Positions 1 through 8,024 of a stretch of DNA of 64,000 bases are shown here, piece after piece (within the stretch, counting starts at the first letter, position 1; every line of letters begins with the position of its first letter). The translations under genes were made by a program, and so were the position numbers. The stretch is taken from the NCBI RefSeq assembly GCF_001261735.1, contig NZ_CVRP01000006.1, positions 186,001 to 250,000 of the forward strand, read 5' to 3'. The notes beneath the pieces were generated by a model. That model ran no database searches. It saw nothing but the letters and a program-made list of their open reading frames with translations, and was not told the origin of the DNA. Source of the stretch: Dysgonomonas sp. BGC7 (GTDB lineage Bacteria; Bacteroidota; Bacteroidia; Bacteroidales; Dysgonomonadaceae).

Positions 1-750
1 TTAAACCAAATTTTCATATCTCACCTGCATGGAGATCATTGCTTCGGTCTTATTGGCCTTATATCCACTTTGGCTTTGCTTGGTCGTACAGGCGATTTGT
101 TTATTCATTCAGTTGCAGGTTTAGAGAGAACTCTTCGTGCAGAACTTGATTTCTTTTGCCGCGACAATCCTTTTCAAGTAAAGATAAATGTATTCGATCC
201 TCATAATAGTGAAACTATATACGAAGACAGATCACTTACTGTAAAGACAATACCGCTTTCTCATCGGGTACCTTGTGCAGGTTTTCTGTTTCAGGAGAAG
301 CAGAAGGAAGCTCATCTTTTGCCCGACATGATTAAGTTCTATAATATACCTGTAAAAGAGCTGTCACGCATAAAACAGGGAGCGGATTTTATTACCGAAG
401 AAGGAAAAGTTGTACCCAATGGTATCTTGACCAAACCTTCGGAGCCGGCTCGCTCATACGCATACTGTTCCGATACGGCATACGATGAGAGGATTGTTCC
501 TCTTATAGAAGGTGTAGATTTGCTTTATCACGAATCTACTTTTGCCGATTCAGATATTGCCCGTGCCAAAGAGACAGGGCATTCTACTGCCCGTCAGGCG
601 GCACAGATCGCAAAAATGGCAAAGGTTAAGAAGTTAATGCTGGGGCATTTTTCGGCTCGTTATCCTGATAATAGTATCTTGCTGGAAGAAGCCCGGGAGA
701 TATTTCCTGAGACCATATTAGCCAACGAAGGCTTACGTGAAAAATTGTAA
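1..750 (+). CDS. rnz: Ribonuclease Z, 3' part (5' end outside window)
   Basis: This is a metallo-beta-lactamase-fold endonuclease that trims the 3' ends of tRNA precursors. The frame is open from the first base, so the gene enters from the left and its true start is not visible. The metal-binding motif HLHGDH lies at about bases 22-39, and a later GHFSAR segment carries another metal-ligand histidine near the C terminus. The visible 249 codons match the C-terminal four fifths of a roughly 305-residue bacterial RNase Z. An internal TTG at base 70 could be mistaken for a start, but the histidine motif upstream of it is essential, so it is not one. Confidence 0.93.
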   Translation, partial: LNQIFISHLHGDHCFGLIGLISTLALLGRTGDLFIHSVAGLERTLRAELDFFCRDNPFQVKINVFDPHNSETIYEDRSLTVKTIPLSHRVPCAGFLFQEKQKEAHLLPDMIKFYNIPVKELSRIKQGADFITEEGKVVPNGILTKPSEPARSYAYCSDTAYDERIVPLIEGVDLLYHESTFADSDIARAKETGHSTARQAAQIAKMAKVKKLMLGHFSARYPDNSILLEEAREIFPETILANEGLREKL

Positions 751-799
751 AATGAAGAGCATTTTTCTCTTTTTTTATTCTTTTCTAACTATTAATCTC

Positions 800-807
800 T
801 ATATTTG
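800..807 (+). promoter_or_regulatory. -7 element (TATATTTG) before the small sorting-domain protein
   Basis: An exact Bacteroidetes -7 match, TAnnTTTG, ends 19 bases before the ATG at 827. No convincing -33 TTG is seen about 19 bases upstream, so confidence is moderate. Confidence 0.4.
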
Positions 808-826
808 TGTCAGTTAGGCGTGAAGT

Positions 827-1156
827 ATGGTTAATTATAAGAAAATATTACTTCTTTTTTGTTTTGTATGCACAGCTATGACAGTTGTGTCCAAAACGTC
901 TGATATCTCATTCCCTTCTCTGTCGGTAGAGCAGGATGATAAAACCATGACTTTGCGACTACTTATAAATGCTACTTCTTCAATAAAAATGGAGAATGTT
1001 CCTACAGTTGGTTATCTTGAGGTTTATAGCCTCTTGGGGGTAAAAGTAAAAAGTGTCAACCTCAAAAACTGTATTGGAGAATATCCTCTCGACTTACCTA
1101 AAGGCCTGTATATCTTAAAAGCAGGTAAAGTTGCTACAAAGGTAATCGTAAGATAA
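827..1156 (+). CDS. Small secreted protein with type IX sorting-domain-like C terminus
   Basis: This protein has 109 residues. Residues 1-22 form a signal peptide with a hydrophobic core rich in leucine and phenylalanine. The rest is one small beta-domain: a segment around 67-75 (LEVYSLLG) and a C-terminal end (GLYILKAGKVATKVIVR) that follow the pattern of the Por/type IX secretion C-terminal sorting domain (family TIGR04183). In that family the domain normally sits behind a large cargo; here almost nothing precedes it. It follows rnz by 76 bases with its own -7 element, and converges on cdaA. It could be a remnant of a larger surface protein or a real stand-alone adaptor. No enzymatic motif is visible. 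Confidence 0.7.
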   Translation: MVNYKKILLLFCFVCTAMTVVSKTSDISFPSLSVEQDDKTMTLRLLINATSSIKMENVPTVGYLEVYSLLGVKVKSVNLKNCIGEYPLDLPKGLYILKAGKVATKVIVR

Positions 1157-1168
1157 ATAAATCCTCTT

Positions 1169-1948
1169 TTATTTTTTCTTCTTCCCACTCATGGACTCTA
1201 TAAGGAATTCCTGTAGTTTTTCGGGCGTTATATTGGCTTCTATCCTGCCTTCATCTACAAATGAGATTTTACCACGCTCCTCGGATATAACTATAACTTT
1301 TGCATCTGTTTCCTGCGATATACCCAATGCAGCCCTATGGCGTAGTCCGAACGATTTAGGTATGTCCTGATTCTGAGATATGGGTAGTATACATCCTGCA
1401 GCCTTTATCCTGTTTCCCGATATAATCATAGCCCCATCATGCAGAGGTGTATTCTTAAAGAATATGTTTTCTATAAGACGGGTACTTATATCAGCATCTA
1501 ATTTTTCTCCTGTATCTGCAAATTGGTTGAGAGACATCTCTTGTTGTATTACAATAAGTGCCCCTGTATATGTTTTAGCCAGATTCATACAGGCCAGAAC
1601 CATTGAAGTAATGGAGGAATCATGCACTTCGCTCACTCCTTTCGATCTGAATAGCCTCGAGAAGTAGCGGAAGGTTCGGTTTGAGCCTAATGAGATAAGA
1701 AAGCGCCGTATTTCGTCCTGAAAAATGATGATGAGTACGAAAAGCCCGATGTTTACAAATTTGTCGAGAATAGCTCCCATCAGACGCATCTGCAACACCT
1801 GCGATATTAGAATCCACAGAATGATGAAGGCCAATACTCCGTTAAAGATAGCTCCCGTTCCCGATTTAGATACAATGCGGTACAATTGGTACATTACTGT
1901 AGCTACCAGCAATATGTCAATTATATCCTTTATCCCAAAATTTTCCAT
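1169..1948 (-). CDS. cdaA: Diadenylate cyclase CdaA
   Basis: This membrane enzyme makes cyclic di-AMP from two ATP. Three hydrophobic segments lie at about residues 8-28, 33-53 and 63-78. A DisA_N-type cyclase domain follows, with the DGA motif at 171-173 and the RHR motif at 203-205, the two signatures of the catalytic and ATP-binding site. The length of 259 is normal for the TIGR00159/CdaA family. In many Bacteroidales the gene directly follows folP; here folP lies more than 50 kb away in the same window and cdaA stands alone between a convergent gene and a co-oriented GNAT gene. A PgpH-type phosphodiesterase that would degrade its product is at 34503-36578. Confidence 0.93.
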   Translation of the reverse strand: MENFGIKDIIDILLVATVMYQLYRIVSKSGTGAIFNGVLAFIILWILISQVLQMRLMGAILDKFVNIGLFVLIIIFQDEIRRFLISLGSNRTFRYFSRLFRSKGVSEVHDSSITSMVLACMNLAKTYTGALIVIQQEMSLNQFADTGEKLDADISTRLIENIFFKNTPLHDGAMIISGNRIKAAGCILPISQNQDIPKSFGLRHRAALGISQETDAKVIVISEERGKISFVDEGRIEANITPEKLQEFLIESMSGKKKK

Positions 1949-2130
1949 CAGATGCCACGAAGTTAAGGTCGCAGACCTATTTGTTATTTATATAGTATAA
2001 CATCAGCAAGCCGCTATGTTACAGAATATATGATTAGATATTCTCTTTCACTTACTTAATAATAGTCAAAGATAATTTATTTCTTTTATAGTTGATCAAC
2101 AAAACGTTGTCACTGTTCTTAAAAAACCTT

Positions 2131-2997
2131 TTATTCTAGCATTAGGTTCATTACAGGATGATGGGCTGGAAAATATTTTCTGTAAATAGTCTCCTGCTCG
2201 TTAATCTTATAACCGAAGAGTAACCGGCACAAAGTTCGACTGCCAACTTCTAAGTCCGGCTGCTTGTTTTCAGAAATCATAACACTTCCTTTGTTTACAT
2301 CCAGTATGCGGGAAGGGACACCACCTTCTCCTTTTATTTTTATACATACATCTTGTGAAGGATTTCTTTTTGCATAGAGCTGTAATAGTCTATCTGCATC
2401 TATAATTCGAGCCATTCCTGCAATGTTATACTTAGGAGGAAAGCTGTCCATTATTTGCTCTTTTACTATAGTCCTAAAATCGGACAGGCTTTTCTGTACA
2501 CAGAAATCTTTGTGCCTATATAGAGAATCGAATTGAAGATATGCACCCTCTAGCGACTGATGAACTTGCAGTATATCCTGTATTGGGTACAATGGTTTCA
2601 TCCCTTCTTCAAAAACCTTTTCGTATCCATATTTTTCATAAAAGGCAAATAGCCAGTTTTCGGCAGGTACGAGTATCGCTAACGGAATTTCTCTTGCTGC
2701 AATTACCTCATGTGCCTTGTAAATGAGTTGAGCCATATAGCCTCTTTTGCGATATTCGGGTAGGGTACACAATCCGGCCAGATAGGAAAAAGGGATTGTT
2801 TCTTCATAGAAAGTAATTGTATAAGGTAGCATTTGTAGAGCTGCAACAGCCTTGCCCTCTTCAAAATAGAGTAGGGTATTCTCCGGTTTATATTTTTCAG
2901 AGAAAAACAGATCTATAAATTCATTCGTGTCGTCGAAGCATAATTCCCACAACTGACGTACCAAGTGCGATGTTTCCTTATCTGCAAACTGTATCAT
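2131..2997 (-). CDS. GNAT-family N-acetyltransferase (Eis-like layout)
   Basis: The 288-residue protein has an N-terminal GNAT acetyl-CoA-binding domain at about residues 1-140. The pyrophosphate-binding signature RKRGYM starts at residue 83 after a beta-strand (LAGLCTLP). The C-terminal half looks like the second GNAT/sterol-carrier-like module found in Eis-type acetyltransferases. The acceptor substrate cannot be read from the sequence. The ATG at 2997 is the only plausible start. A 30-base repeat copy lies 27 bases upstream (3024-3053). Confidence 0.8.
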   Translation of the reverse strand: MIQFADKETSHLVRQLWELCFDDTNEFIDLFFSEKYKPENTLLYFEEGKAVAALQMLPYTITFYEETIPFSYLAGLCTLPEYRKRGYMAQLIYKAHEVIAAREIPLAILVPAENWLFAFYEKYGYEKVFEEGMKPLYPIQDILQVHQSLEGAYLQFDSLYRHKDFCVQKSLSDFRTIVKEQIMDSFPPKYNIAGMARIIDADRLLQLYAKRNPSQDVCIKIKGEGGVPSRILDVNKGSVMISENKQPDLEVGSRTLCRLLFGYKINEQETIYRKYFPAHHPVMNLMLE

Positions 2998-3023
2998 ATC
3001 TACCTCCTGTTTCGCTGTCCGTC

Positions 3024-3053
3024 TTTTTTAACTAAAAAGTGACAAAAGTTACA
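3024..3053 (+). repeat. Dispersed 30-base repeat, copy 1
   Basis: This is a run of six T, then AACTAAAAAGTGAC, then AAAAGTTACA. It matches 41650-41679 at 29 of 30 positions in the same orientation. It lies just upstream of the GNAT gene start at 2997. The core GTGAC/GTTAC arrangement resembles a paired half-site, but no function is established by this sequence alone. Confidence 0.6.
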
Positions 3054-3173
3054 GTTTTCCGACTATTTCTTAATTGTTACTTTTCTCTCTAAGCTAAATA
3101 TCTATTATATCCTGTTATCCTTTATAGATAAAGAATATCTTATAATATCGAGAAGTTAAAGATACATACTTTT

Positions 3174-4076
3174 TTAAGAATTTTTGGGTAATATTATTCC
3201 TTCTTCCAGAAGAATGTCGGGATAATAAGACATCTTCGCCTTACGTAAATTTTCCAGTCCCATATCTTCTTCCCTGTTTATGTATGTAAACTCAGAAGCT
3301 TCATGCTCTATAAATTGCTGGTTAATAATGGTGTATGCTCCATTCATGTCGGCAAAGGCTTTCTCTACATGCACTACGAAAGAATCTGTAGTCAGAGGTT
3401 CGCCTATTGTGAATGCTACTATTTTGCCATTCACCTTCACAGCTCCTCCTCTTAGACGGAGGTATTCAAAGTTTTCCAGCATTAGTCTGGTCGCTATATA
3501 GTCGTATCTTAGAGTTTTGTCGATCCGTGATTCTACACTTTCTTCCCATTCATCGAGCATCTTTATGCACTCTGCCAGTTCTTTCTTTTCGGTAAGGGGA
3601 AAATATTCCCAGTCGGGATTGTCGGCTTTAAAACGATTGATGTGATTGCGTTTGCTCTGAAGTTTTTTTCCTGAAAGTTTGATTAGCTTTTCGGAGAGAT
3701 AAATATATTCGTCATTATTTCGGTCGGGTATATACTGGAACATATCTGGCATTTCCTTTTGTATATTGTCCCACATTCGGGCTGTGATGCCTTTCATCCG
3801 GAAAGGAATTTTATTGTCCTTGGCATCTTGCTTTATTAACTCGAAAGCGTCTTTTAATGGCATTTTGCCGATGGGCATCATATAGTACACATATCCGTCA
3901 GATTCTGTGAATTTAAGAAATATTGTACGGTGTGCAATAGCAAATACTGTTTTGAATTTAGCGTTCCATGTATATAGATTCGTGAAGCAAAAATCGCAGG
4001 CTCTATATGTATTCCCTGAAAAACAGTCATCTATATCTTTTTTGTCGGAAAGTGTAATTTGTTTAAAGTTTATCAT
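3174..4076 (-). CDS. DUF2156 protein (phosphatidylglycerol lysyltransferase C-terminal-like)
   Basis: This 300-residue soluble protein has the layout of the DUF2156/LPG_synthase_C family, two GNAT-like folds that in MprF transfer an aminoacyl group from tRNA to a lipid. There are no membrane segments, unlike full MprF, so it is a stand-alone cytoplasmic version of unknown acceptor. Recognisable parts are the N-terminal segment with CFTNLYTW near residue 30, the central KRNHINRFK basic stretch near 143, and a C-terminal INREEDMGLENLRKAKMSY stretch typical of the family. The neighbouring GNAT gene reads the same way 176 bases downstream, but separate transcription is likely. Confidence 0.78.
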   Translation of the reverse strand: MINFKQITLSDKKDIDDCFSGNTYRACDFCFTNLYTWNAKFKTVFAIAHRTIFLKFTESDGYVYYMMPIGKMPLKDAFELIKQDAKDNKIPFRMKGITARMWDNIQKEMPDMFQYIPDRNNDEYIYLSEKLIKLSGKKLQSKRNHINRFKADNPDWEYFPLTEKKELAECIKMLDEWEESVESRIDKTLRYDYIATRLMLENFEYLRLRGGAVKVNGKIVAFTIGEPLTTDSFVVHVEKAFADMNGAYTIINQQFIEHEASEFTYINREEDMGLENLRKAKMSYYPDILLEEGIILPKNS

Positions 4077-4299
4077 AAATGTAATTTATCAAAATAGCCG
4101 ATTGTTAAACAAAGCTAGTACAAATTTTGTTTAGAATGTGCATGGATGTAAACGGTTTTTAAGATAATAATGTGGAAAATATAAAGATAACAAATCTTTG
4201 TCTTCATTATGTGCCCGTATCATTTGCGTATAATATTATTTATAACGAAATTTGCTATTTATAAAGAACCATTCTATATAAGGACTTTATCGAATAAAA

Positions 4300-4908
4300 A
4301 TGTCGAATTCAAAAAAAGTATTAGCAGTAGCCGAAACTTCATATATTATCCGAAAAGGGTTAGTCTATGTCTTGTCTCAACTGGCGAGCGTGGGTAAGGT
4401 CGTAGAACTGAAAGAAATGGAAAATATCAATTACCAACTTGATATTCTGAGACCTGATGCAGTCCTTATCAATCCAATGCTATTGGGACATACATCGAGA
4501 CAGGATATACGCCAGCAGCTCAACCTAAATAATAAGACAGCGATTATAGCTCTTGTGTATAATATTATCGATGAGCAGTTTTACAGATCGTACGATGCGG
4601 TGATAAAAATTAATGACTCCGAGTCGAAAATAGAAGAAATCCTCCTTAATTGTCTGAATAAAGAACAAAATAGTCAGACAGATCAGGAAGAGTTGAGCGA
4701 TAGAGAAAAAGAGATCCTTATCAGTGTGGTGAAGGGTATGAGTAATAAAGAAATTGCAGATCATCACAATATTTCTATTCATACGGCTATAACCCATCGC
4801 CGCAACATAACCCGTAAATTGAAAGTACATAGTATTTCAGGTCTGACCATCTATGCCATAATAAATAAGCTGATAGACATTTCTGAGATAAAATATCAGG
4901 ACGAATAA
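4300..4908 (+). CDS. LuxR/NarL-type regulator with degenerate receiver domain
   Basis: The 202-residue DNA-binding protein has a receiver-like N-terminal domain at about residues 5-125 and a LuxR-type helix-turn-helix at about 133-195 (LSDREKEIL, then GMSNKEIADHHNISIHTAITH). The residue at the phospho-acceptor position is asparagine, N58 in VLINP, where a true receiver has aspartate, and the acidic pair after the first strand is also reduced. Phosphorylation by a histidine kinase is therefore unlikely. It is followed after 12 bases by a hemerythrin-like protein, so the two probably form one operon and the regulator may respond to a redox or nitrosative signal (inference). Confidence 0.85.
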   Translation: MSNSKKVLAVAETSYIIRKGLVYVLSQLASVGKVVELKEMENINYQLDILRPDAVLINPMLLGHTSRQDIRQQLNLNNKTAIIALVYNIIDEQFYRSYDAVIKINDSESKIEEILLNCLNKEQNSQTDQEELSDREKEILISVVKGMSNKEIADHHNISIHTAITHRRNITRKLKVHSISGLTIYAIINKLIDISEIKYQDE

Positions 4909-4920
4909 AAACACAACGAT

Positions 4921-5625
4921 ATGCAAAATGTAACTATTATATTTAAAAAGACGATGAAAATGTCGGATCTTATAGATGCCGATTATCGTTTGTTATATCT
5001 TCTTAGCCGTTTAAATATTTCTCTCGGATTTGGAGAGAAAAGTGTCGATACTGTTTGCAAGGAAAATGACTTTGATACCAATTGCTTCTTATTTCTTGCC
5101 AACTTTCAATCCAATAAATCAATAATTGATGTAGAAGCCACTTTCGAGTCACTTCCTCTAAGGCCGCTCTTGCGATATCTGAAAAGCTCCCATAGCTATT
5201 TTCTCGAAAAAAGGTTGCCTAACATCCGTCGTAAACTGGAACTTGTCTTCTCTGATGCCGACAGAGGGCTTCAGCAGGCTGTTCTCGACTTTTTCGACAA
5301 TTATACAAATGAGGTTTATGAACATATGCAGTACGAAGACGAAGTTGTATTCCCATATGTTTATTCGCTGATGGAAGAATCTTGTAAAGAGCCATATTCG
5401 ATAAATATATTCGAAGAACGACACAACGACATAGAAGGCAAGATGAATGATCTGAAACAAATACTGATGAAGTATGTGTCAGGATCTAAAGATCAGATGC
5501 TAATGGTGAATATACTTACCGAACTCTACATGTCGGAAGAGGAATTGGAAGCGCATACCTTTATCGAAGATAGTCTGGTGATACCAAGAGTAAAGAGGAT
5601 TGAGAAAGAAAGAACACAAAAGTGA
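4921..5625 (+). CDS. Hemerythrin HHE-domain protein, RIC/ScdA-like
   Basis: The 234-residue all-helical protein has a short N-terminal segment of the DUF542/ScdA kind (about 12-45). A hemerythrin-like HHE domain follows, with candidate di-iron ligands at HSYFLEKRLP (about 97), HMQYEDEVVFP (about 137), ERHNDIEGK (about 165) and HTFIEDSLVIP (about 210). Related RIC/YtfE proteins repair iron-sulfur centres or sense oxygen and nitric oxide. The cysteine pair usual at the end of the DUF542 segment is absent; ISLGFGEKSV stands there. It is co-transcribed with the upstream LuxR-type regulator and converges on the flippase gene with only 4 bases between stops. Confidence 0.8.
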   Translation: MQNVTIIFKKTMKMSDLIDADYRLLYLLSRLNISLGFGEKSVDTVCKENDFDTNCFLFLANFQSNKSIIDVEATFESLPLRPLLRYLKSSHSYFLEKRLPNIRRKLELVFSDADRGLQQAVLDFFDNYTNEVYEHMQYEDEVVFPYVYSLMEESCKEPYSINIFEERHNDIEGKMNDLKQILMKYVSGSKDQMLMVNILTELYMSEEELEAHTFIEDSLVIPRVKRIEKERTQK

Positions 5626-5629
5626 GAAT

Positions 5630-7117
5630 CTAAGAATCTTTGTGTTTAAACCAATTTTTTAGATCGCTAGGTCGGAAGACCTTGCTAAGCTTAAATAAAG
5701 CATATCCTGTGCTCAGGATAAAAATTGCGATTTCAATAAAAATGCCATACTCAATTTCGAACCGGGATATTCCGAATGCACATCCTATAAGGCTAAAATT
5801 AATAATTGCCATTTTTATAATATTGGAAGACCACACGAAATCTGAAACATGTCTTGCTCCGAGGTATACTATTGGTAGGTATATTGCATATGCCACAAGG
5901 TATGCTATCCCCCACGCATTTAGTCCATAGTCGGAAGATAAAATATAACCTGAGAGGAGATAAATTATGTAATATACGACCTCGGAAAAGAGGAAAAGCA
6001 ATCCTTTGTTTTTTGCAAGAAGGATGAATGCAATAGGCCAGCTCAGCACTTTGAGGAAAGTACCTGCAACCTGCCATTGCAGAAGAGAATTTGCGGGAAT
6101 AAAATCGGATGAATAAAGAATGGATATAACCAGTCCTGAGAAGGCAATCATTCCCACTATTACCGGAGAGGAGATTATCAGAACAATATATGTCTGCTCA
6201 TTTACCAATTGTTTTGTTTTGTTCTTGTCATCGGATATGGCAGATAGTCTTGGAAAAAAGTCTGACCCCATCGAGCGAAGTATAAGTATCAGAGAAACAT
6301 TCGTTATTGCCCATGCCGACTGAAACAGTCCGGCTGTCTCTATATCTATAGTATGTGTAATAAATGCTTTTACTGCAAACATGCTGGCTGTACCAATGAA
6401 AGTGGCAGACACAATAAAGATACCCAGTTTCAGAGATTGCAATCCCGTTTGGTATGTTTCTTTATATGATAAAGGGACCCTCTTTATATTTTGTTTGCGA
6501 TAGAAATATTCCACACAGATAAAGGAGATCAATCCTGTTCCGATAAAAGATGGAAGGATCCCTTCAATTCCGAATATGTAATACAGAGGGATAGTCATTA
6601 CCAGCCCTGCGATACTGCCTATTATGGTCGATTTTGCTATTTCGGGAATACGTCTTATTCCTTGCAGCAAAGTAGTGCGTCCAGAGGTTAGTATCGCCAG
6701 AAATACACACACGGACAGAGCCGCTATATAGAAGCTGTATTCGTCACTGTCAAACGCCCAGATACTAATTGGATAGCTAAGGCCGATACATATGATAAAC
6801 CCGATTACGGCTGATGTTTTAAACCATTTATTGAATCGTGTTGCTGTCTTATTAAAAGTATCTTCGTCTTCGTCTTCTTCTTGTCGGGCTTGGGCTATTT
6901 CTTTTACTCCTGCTGTGTCGAGTCCCATGCTGCAAGCCGAACGCAATGTTTCTATTACCGATTGATAAATACCGATGAATCCCACTCCGGTTGTTCCCAG
7001 CAATAGAGCAACCACTTTAGCTCTGATGATACCTGCTACAATGACTACAAACTGAGAGCCTCCGAATATTGTCGTCGACTTTAGAATCTGATTATATGAC
7101 GTATTGTTTTTTTTCAA
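5630..7117 (-). CDS. Polysaccharide/O-antigen flippase (MOP superfamily)
   Basis: The 495-residue integral membrane protein has about 12-14 hydrophobic segments and the N-terminal signature of Wzx-type translocases (IFGGSQFVV, then GIIRAKVVALLLGTTGVG near residues 18-47). These proteins flip undecaprenyl-linked oligosaccharide units across the inner membrane. The start appears to be TTG at 7117; no in-frame ATG lies close upstream or in the first 40 codons, and the N terminus (KKNNTSYNQILKS) fits family members. No glycosyltransferase cluster is adjacent, so its particular glycan is unknown. A -7-like match, TAGATTTG on the minus strand, lies at 7155-7162. Confidence 0.85.
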   Translation of the reverse strand: MKKNNTSYNQILKSTTIFGGSQFVVIVAGIIRAKVVALLLGTTGVGFIGIYQSVIETLRSACSMGLDTAGVKEIAQARQEEDEDEDTFNKTATRFNKWFKTSAVIGFIICIGLSYPISIWAFDSDEYSFYIAALSVCVFLAILTSGRTTLLQGIRRIPEIAKSTIIGSIAGLVMTIPLYYIFGIEGILPSFIGTGLISFICVEYFYRKQNIKRVPLSYKETYQTGLQSLKLGIFIVSATFIGTASMFAVKAFITHTIDIETAGLFQSAWAITNVSLILILRSMGSDFFPRLSAISDDKNKTKQLVNEQTYIVLIISSPVIVGMIAFSGLVISILYSSDFIPANSLLQWQVAGTFLKVLSWPIAFILLAKNKGLLFLFSEVVYYIIYLLSGYILSSDYGLNAWGIAYLVAYAIYLPIVYLGARHVSDFVWSSNIIKMAIINFSLIGCAFGISRFEIEYGIFIEIAIFILSTGYALFKLSKVFRPSDLKNWFKHKDS

Positions 7118-7324
7118 TATCCGCTTTTTATTATGCGTACATTTTTTCGTAATACAAATCTATTATTTTTTAGCGAGATTATCTTTAGAAAGATCGTGCA
7201 GAAGATATCTGGGATAATCTTTATTTGGCTATTTCTGCAATTAAAAATTGTAAAAAGCTCCGATAATAATTTTATTCTGATTATTTTAGCAAGCAGAATT
7301 TATAATTAATGTAAAATAAACCAG

Positions 7325-7516
7325 ATGAACACACTTTTATTTTTAGGAAATCTAGGCACCGGCGAAATTATCATTATAGCAATTGTTGTTTTATTACTTT
7401 TTGGAGGTAAAAAAATTCCGGAACTAATGAAAGGGATTGGCAAAGGTGTCAAAAACTTTAAGGATGGTGTAAGCGGCCTTGAAGATGATATTAAAGGTAC
7501 AACAGAGAAAGAGTAA
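7325..7516 (+). CDS. tatA: Sec-independent translocase subunit TatA/TatE
   Basis: The 63-residue protein has one N-terminal membrane helix (about 10-27, with [20 protein letters not shown]) followed by the amphipathic helix beginning [16 protein letters not shown] and an acidic, hydrophilic tail. This is the classic TatA hairpin, which forms the pore for folded-protein export. tatC is not adjacent. A strong terminator follows immediately, so the gene is transcribed as a single unit. Confidence 0.93.
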   Translation: MNTLLFLGNLGTGEIIIIAIVVLLLFGGKKIPELMKGIGKGVKNFKDGVSGLEDDIKGTTEKE

Positions 7517-7538
7517 ATGTATATATCAGATATTAGAG

Positions 7539-7570
7539 ACCCGGACTTGCATTAGTTCGGGTTTTTATTT
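7539..7570 (+). terminator. Intrinsic terminator after tatA
   Basis: An 8-bp stem, ACCCGGAC with GTTCGGGT (one G-U pair), has an 8-base loop and is followed by TTTTATTTT. Confidence 0.85.
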
Positions 7571-7584
7571 TAATAGATTCAATT

Positions 7585-8007
7585 ATGGATATTTGTATAG
7601 ATTTTGACGGAACATGTGTTTCTCATGAATTTCCACTGATAGGAAAAGATATAGGTGCAGTTCCTGTACTAAAAGCTCTTACCGACAACGGGCATCGTCT
7701 TATTCTCTTTACTATGCGAAGCGATCGCAAAAAGAAGAAAAAGGTCGATGGAGTCGAGGTTGTTGTTGAAGAAAATGTTTTAACAGAGGCTATTCAGTGG
7801 TTCGAGCAACAGGGAATACCTTTGTATGGTGTACAGAAAAATCCTACACAGAGATTTTGGACTTCTTCGCCGAAGGCTTATGGACATCTTTATATAGATG
7901 ATGCAAATCTTGGTTGTCCGCTTATAATGGATGATCCGGAGGCGGACAGACCATATGTCGACTGGGAGCAGGTGGCAAAAATACTCGAAGAAAAGGGAAT
8001 TTTATAA
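7585..8007 (+). CDS. Small HAD-fold hydrolase
   Basis: The 140-residue protein has HAD motif I as DFDGT near residue 6, with a preceding strand DICI, motif II as TMRS near 45, and a C-terminal YIDD acidic motif near 111. It resembles the compact BT0820-like group in the Bacteroidetes, whose substrates are not settled. Eighteen bases separate it from the 2-hydroxyacid dehydrogenase gene, so the two are likely co-transcribed. Confidence 0.8.
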   Translation: MDICIDFDGTCVSHEFPLIGKDIGAVPVLKALTDNGHRLILFTMRSDRKKKKKVDGVEVVVEENVLTEAIQWFEQQGIPLYGVQKNPTQRFWTSSPKAYGHLYIDDANLGCPLIMDDPEADRPYVDWEQVAKILEEKGIL

Positions 8008-8024
8008 CTATAAATGGCCAGTGC

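Noticed and set aside
1949-2130. Possible structured RNA or tRNA upstream of cdaA.
   Set aside because: Only short partial palindromes are present, with no cloverleaf or conserved riboswitch pattern.
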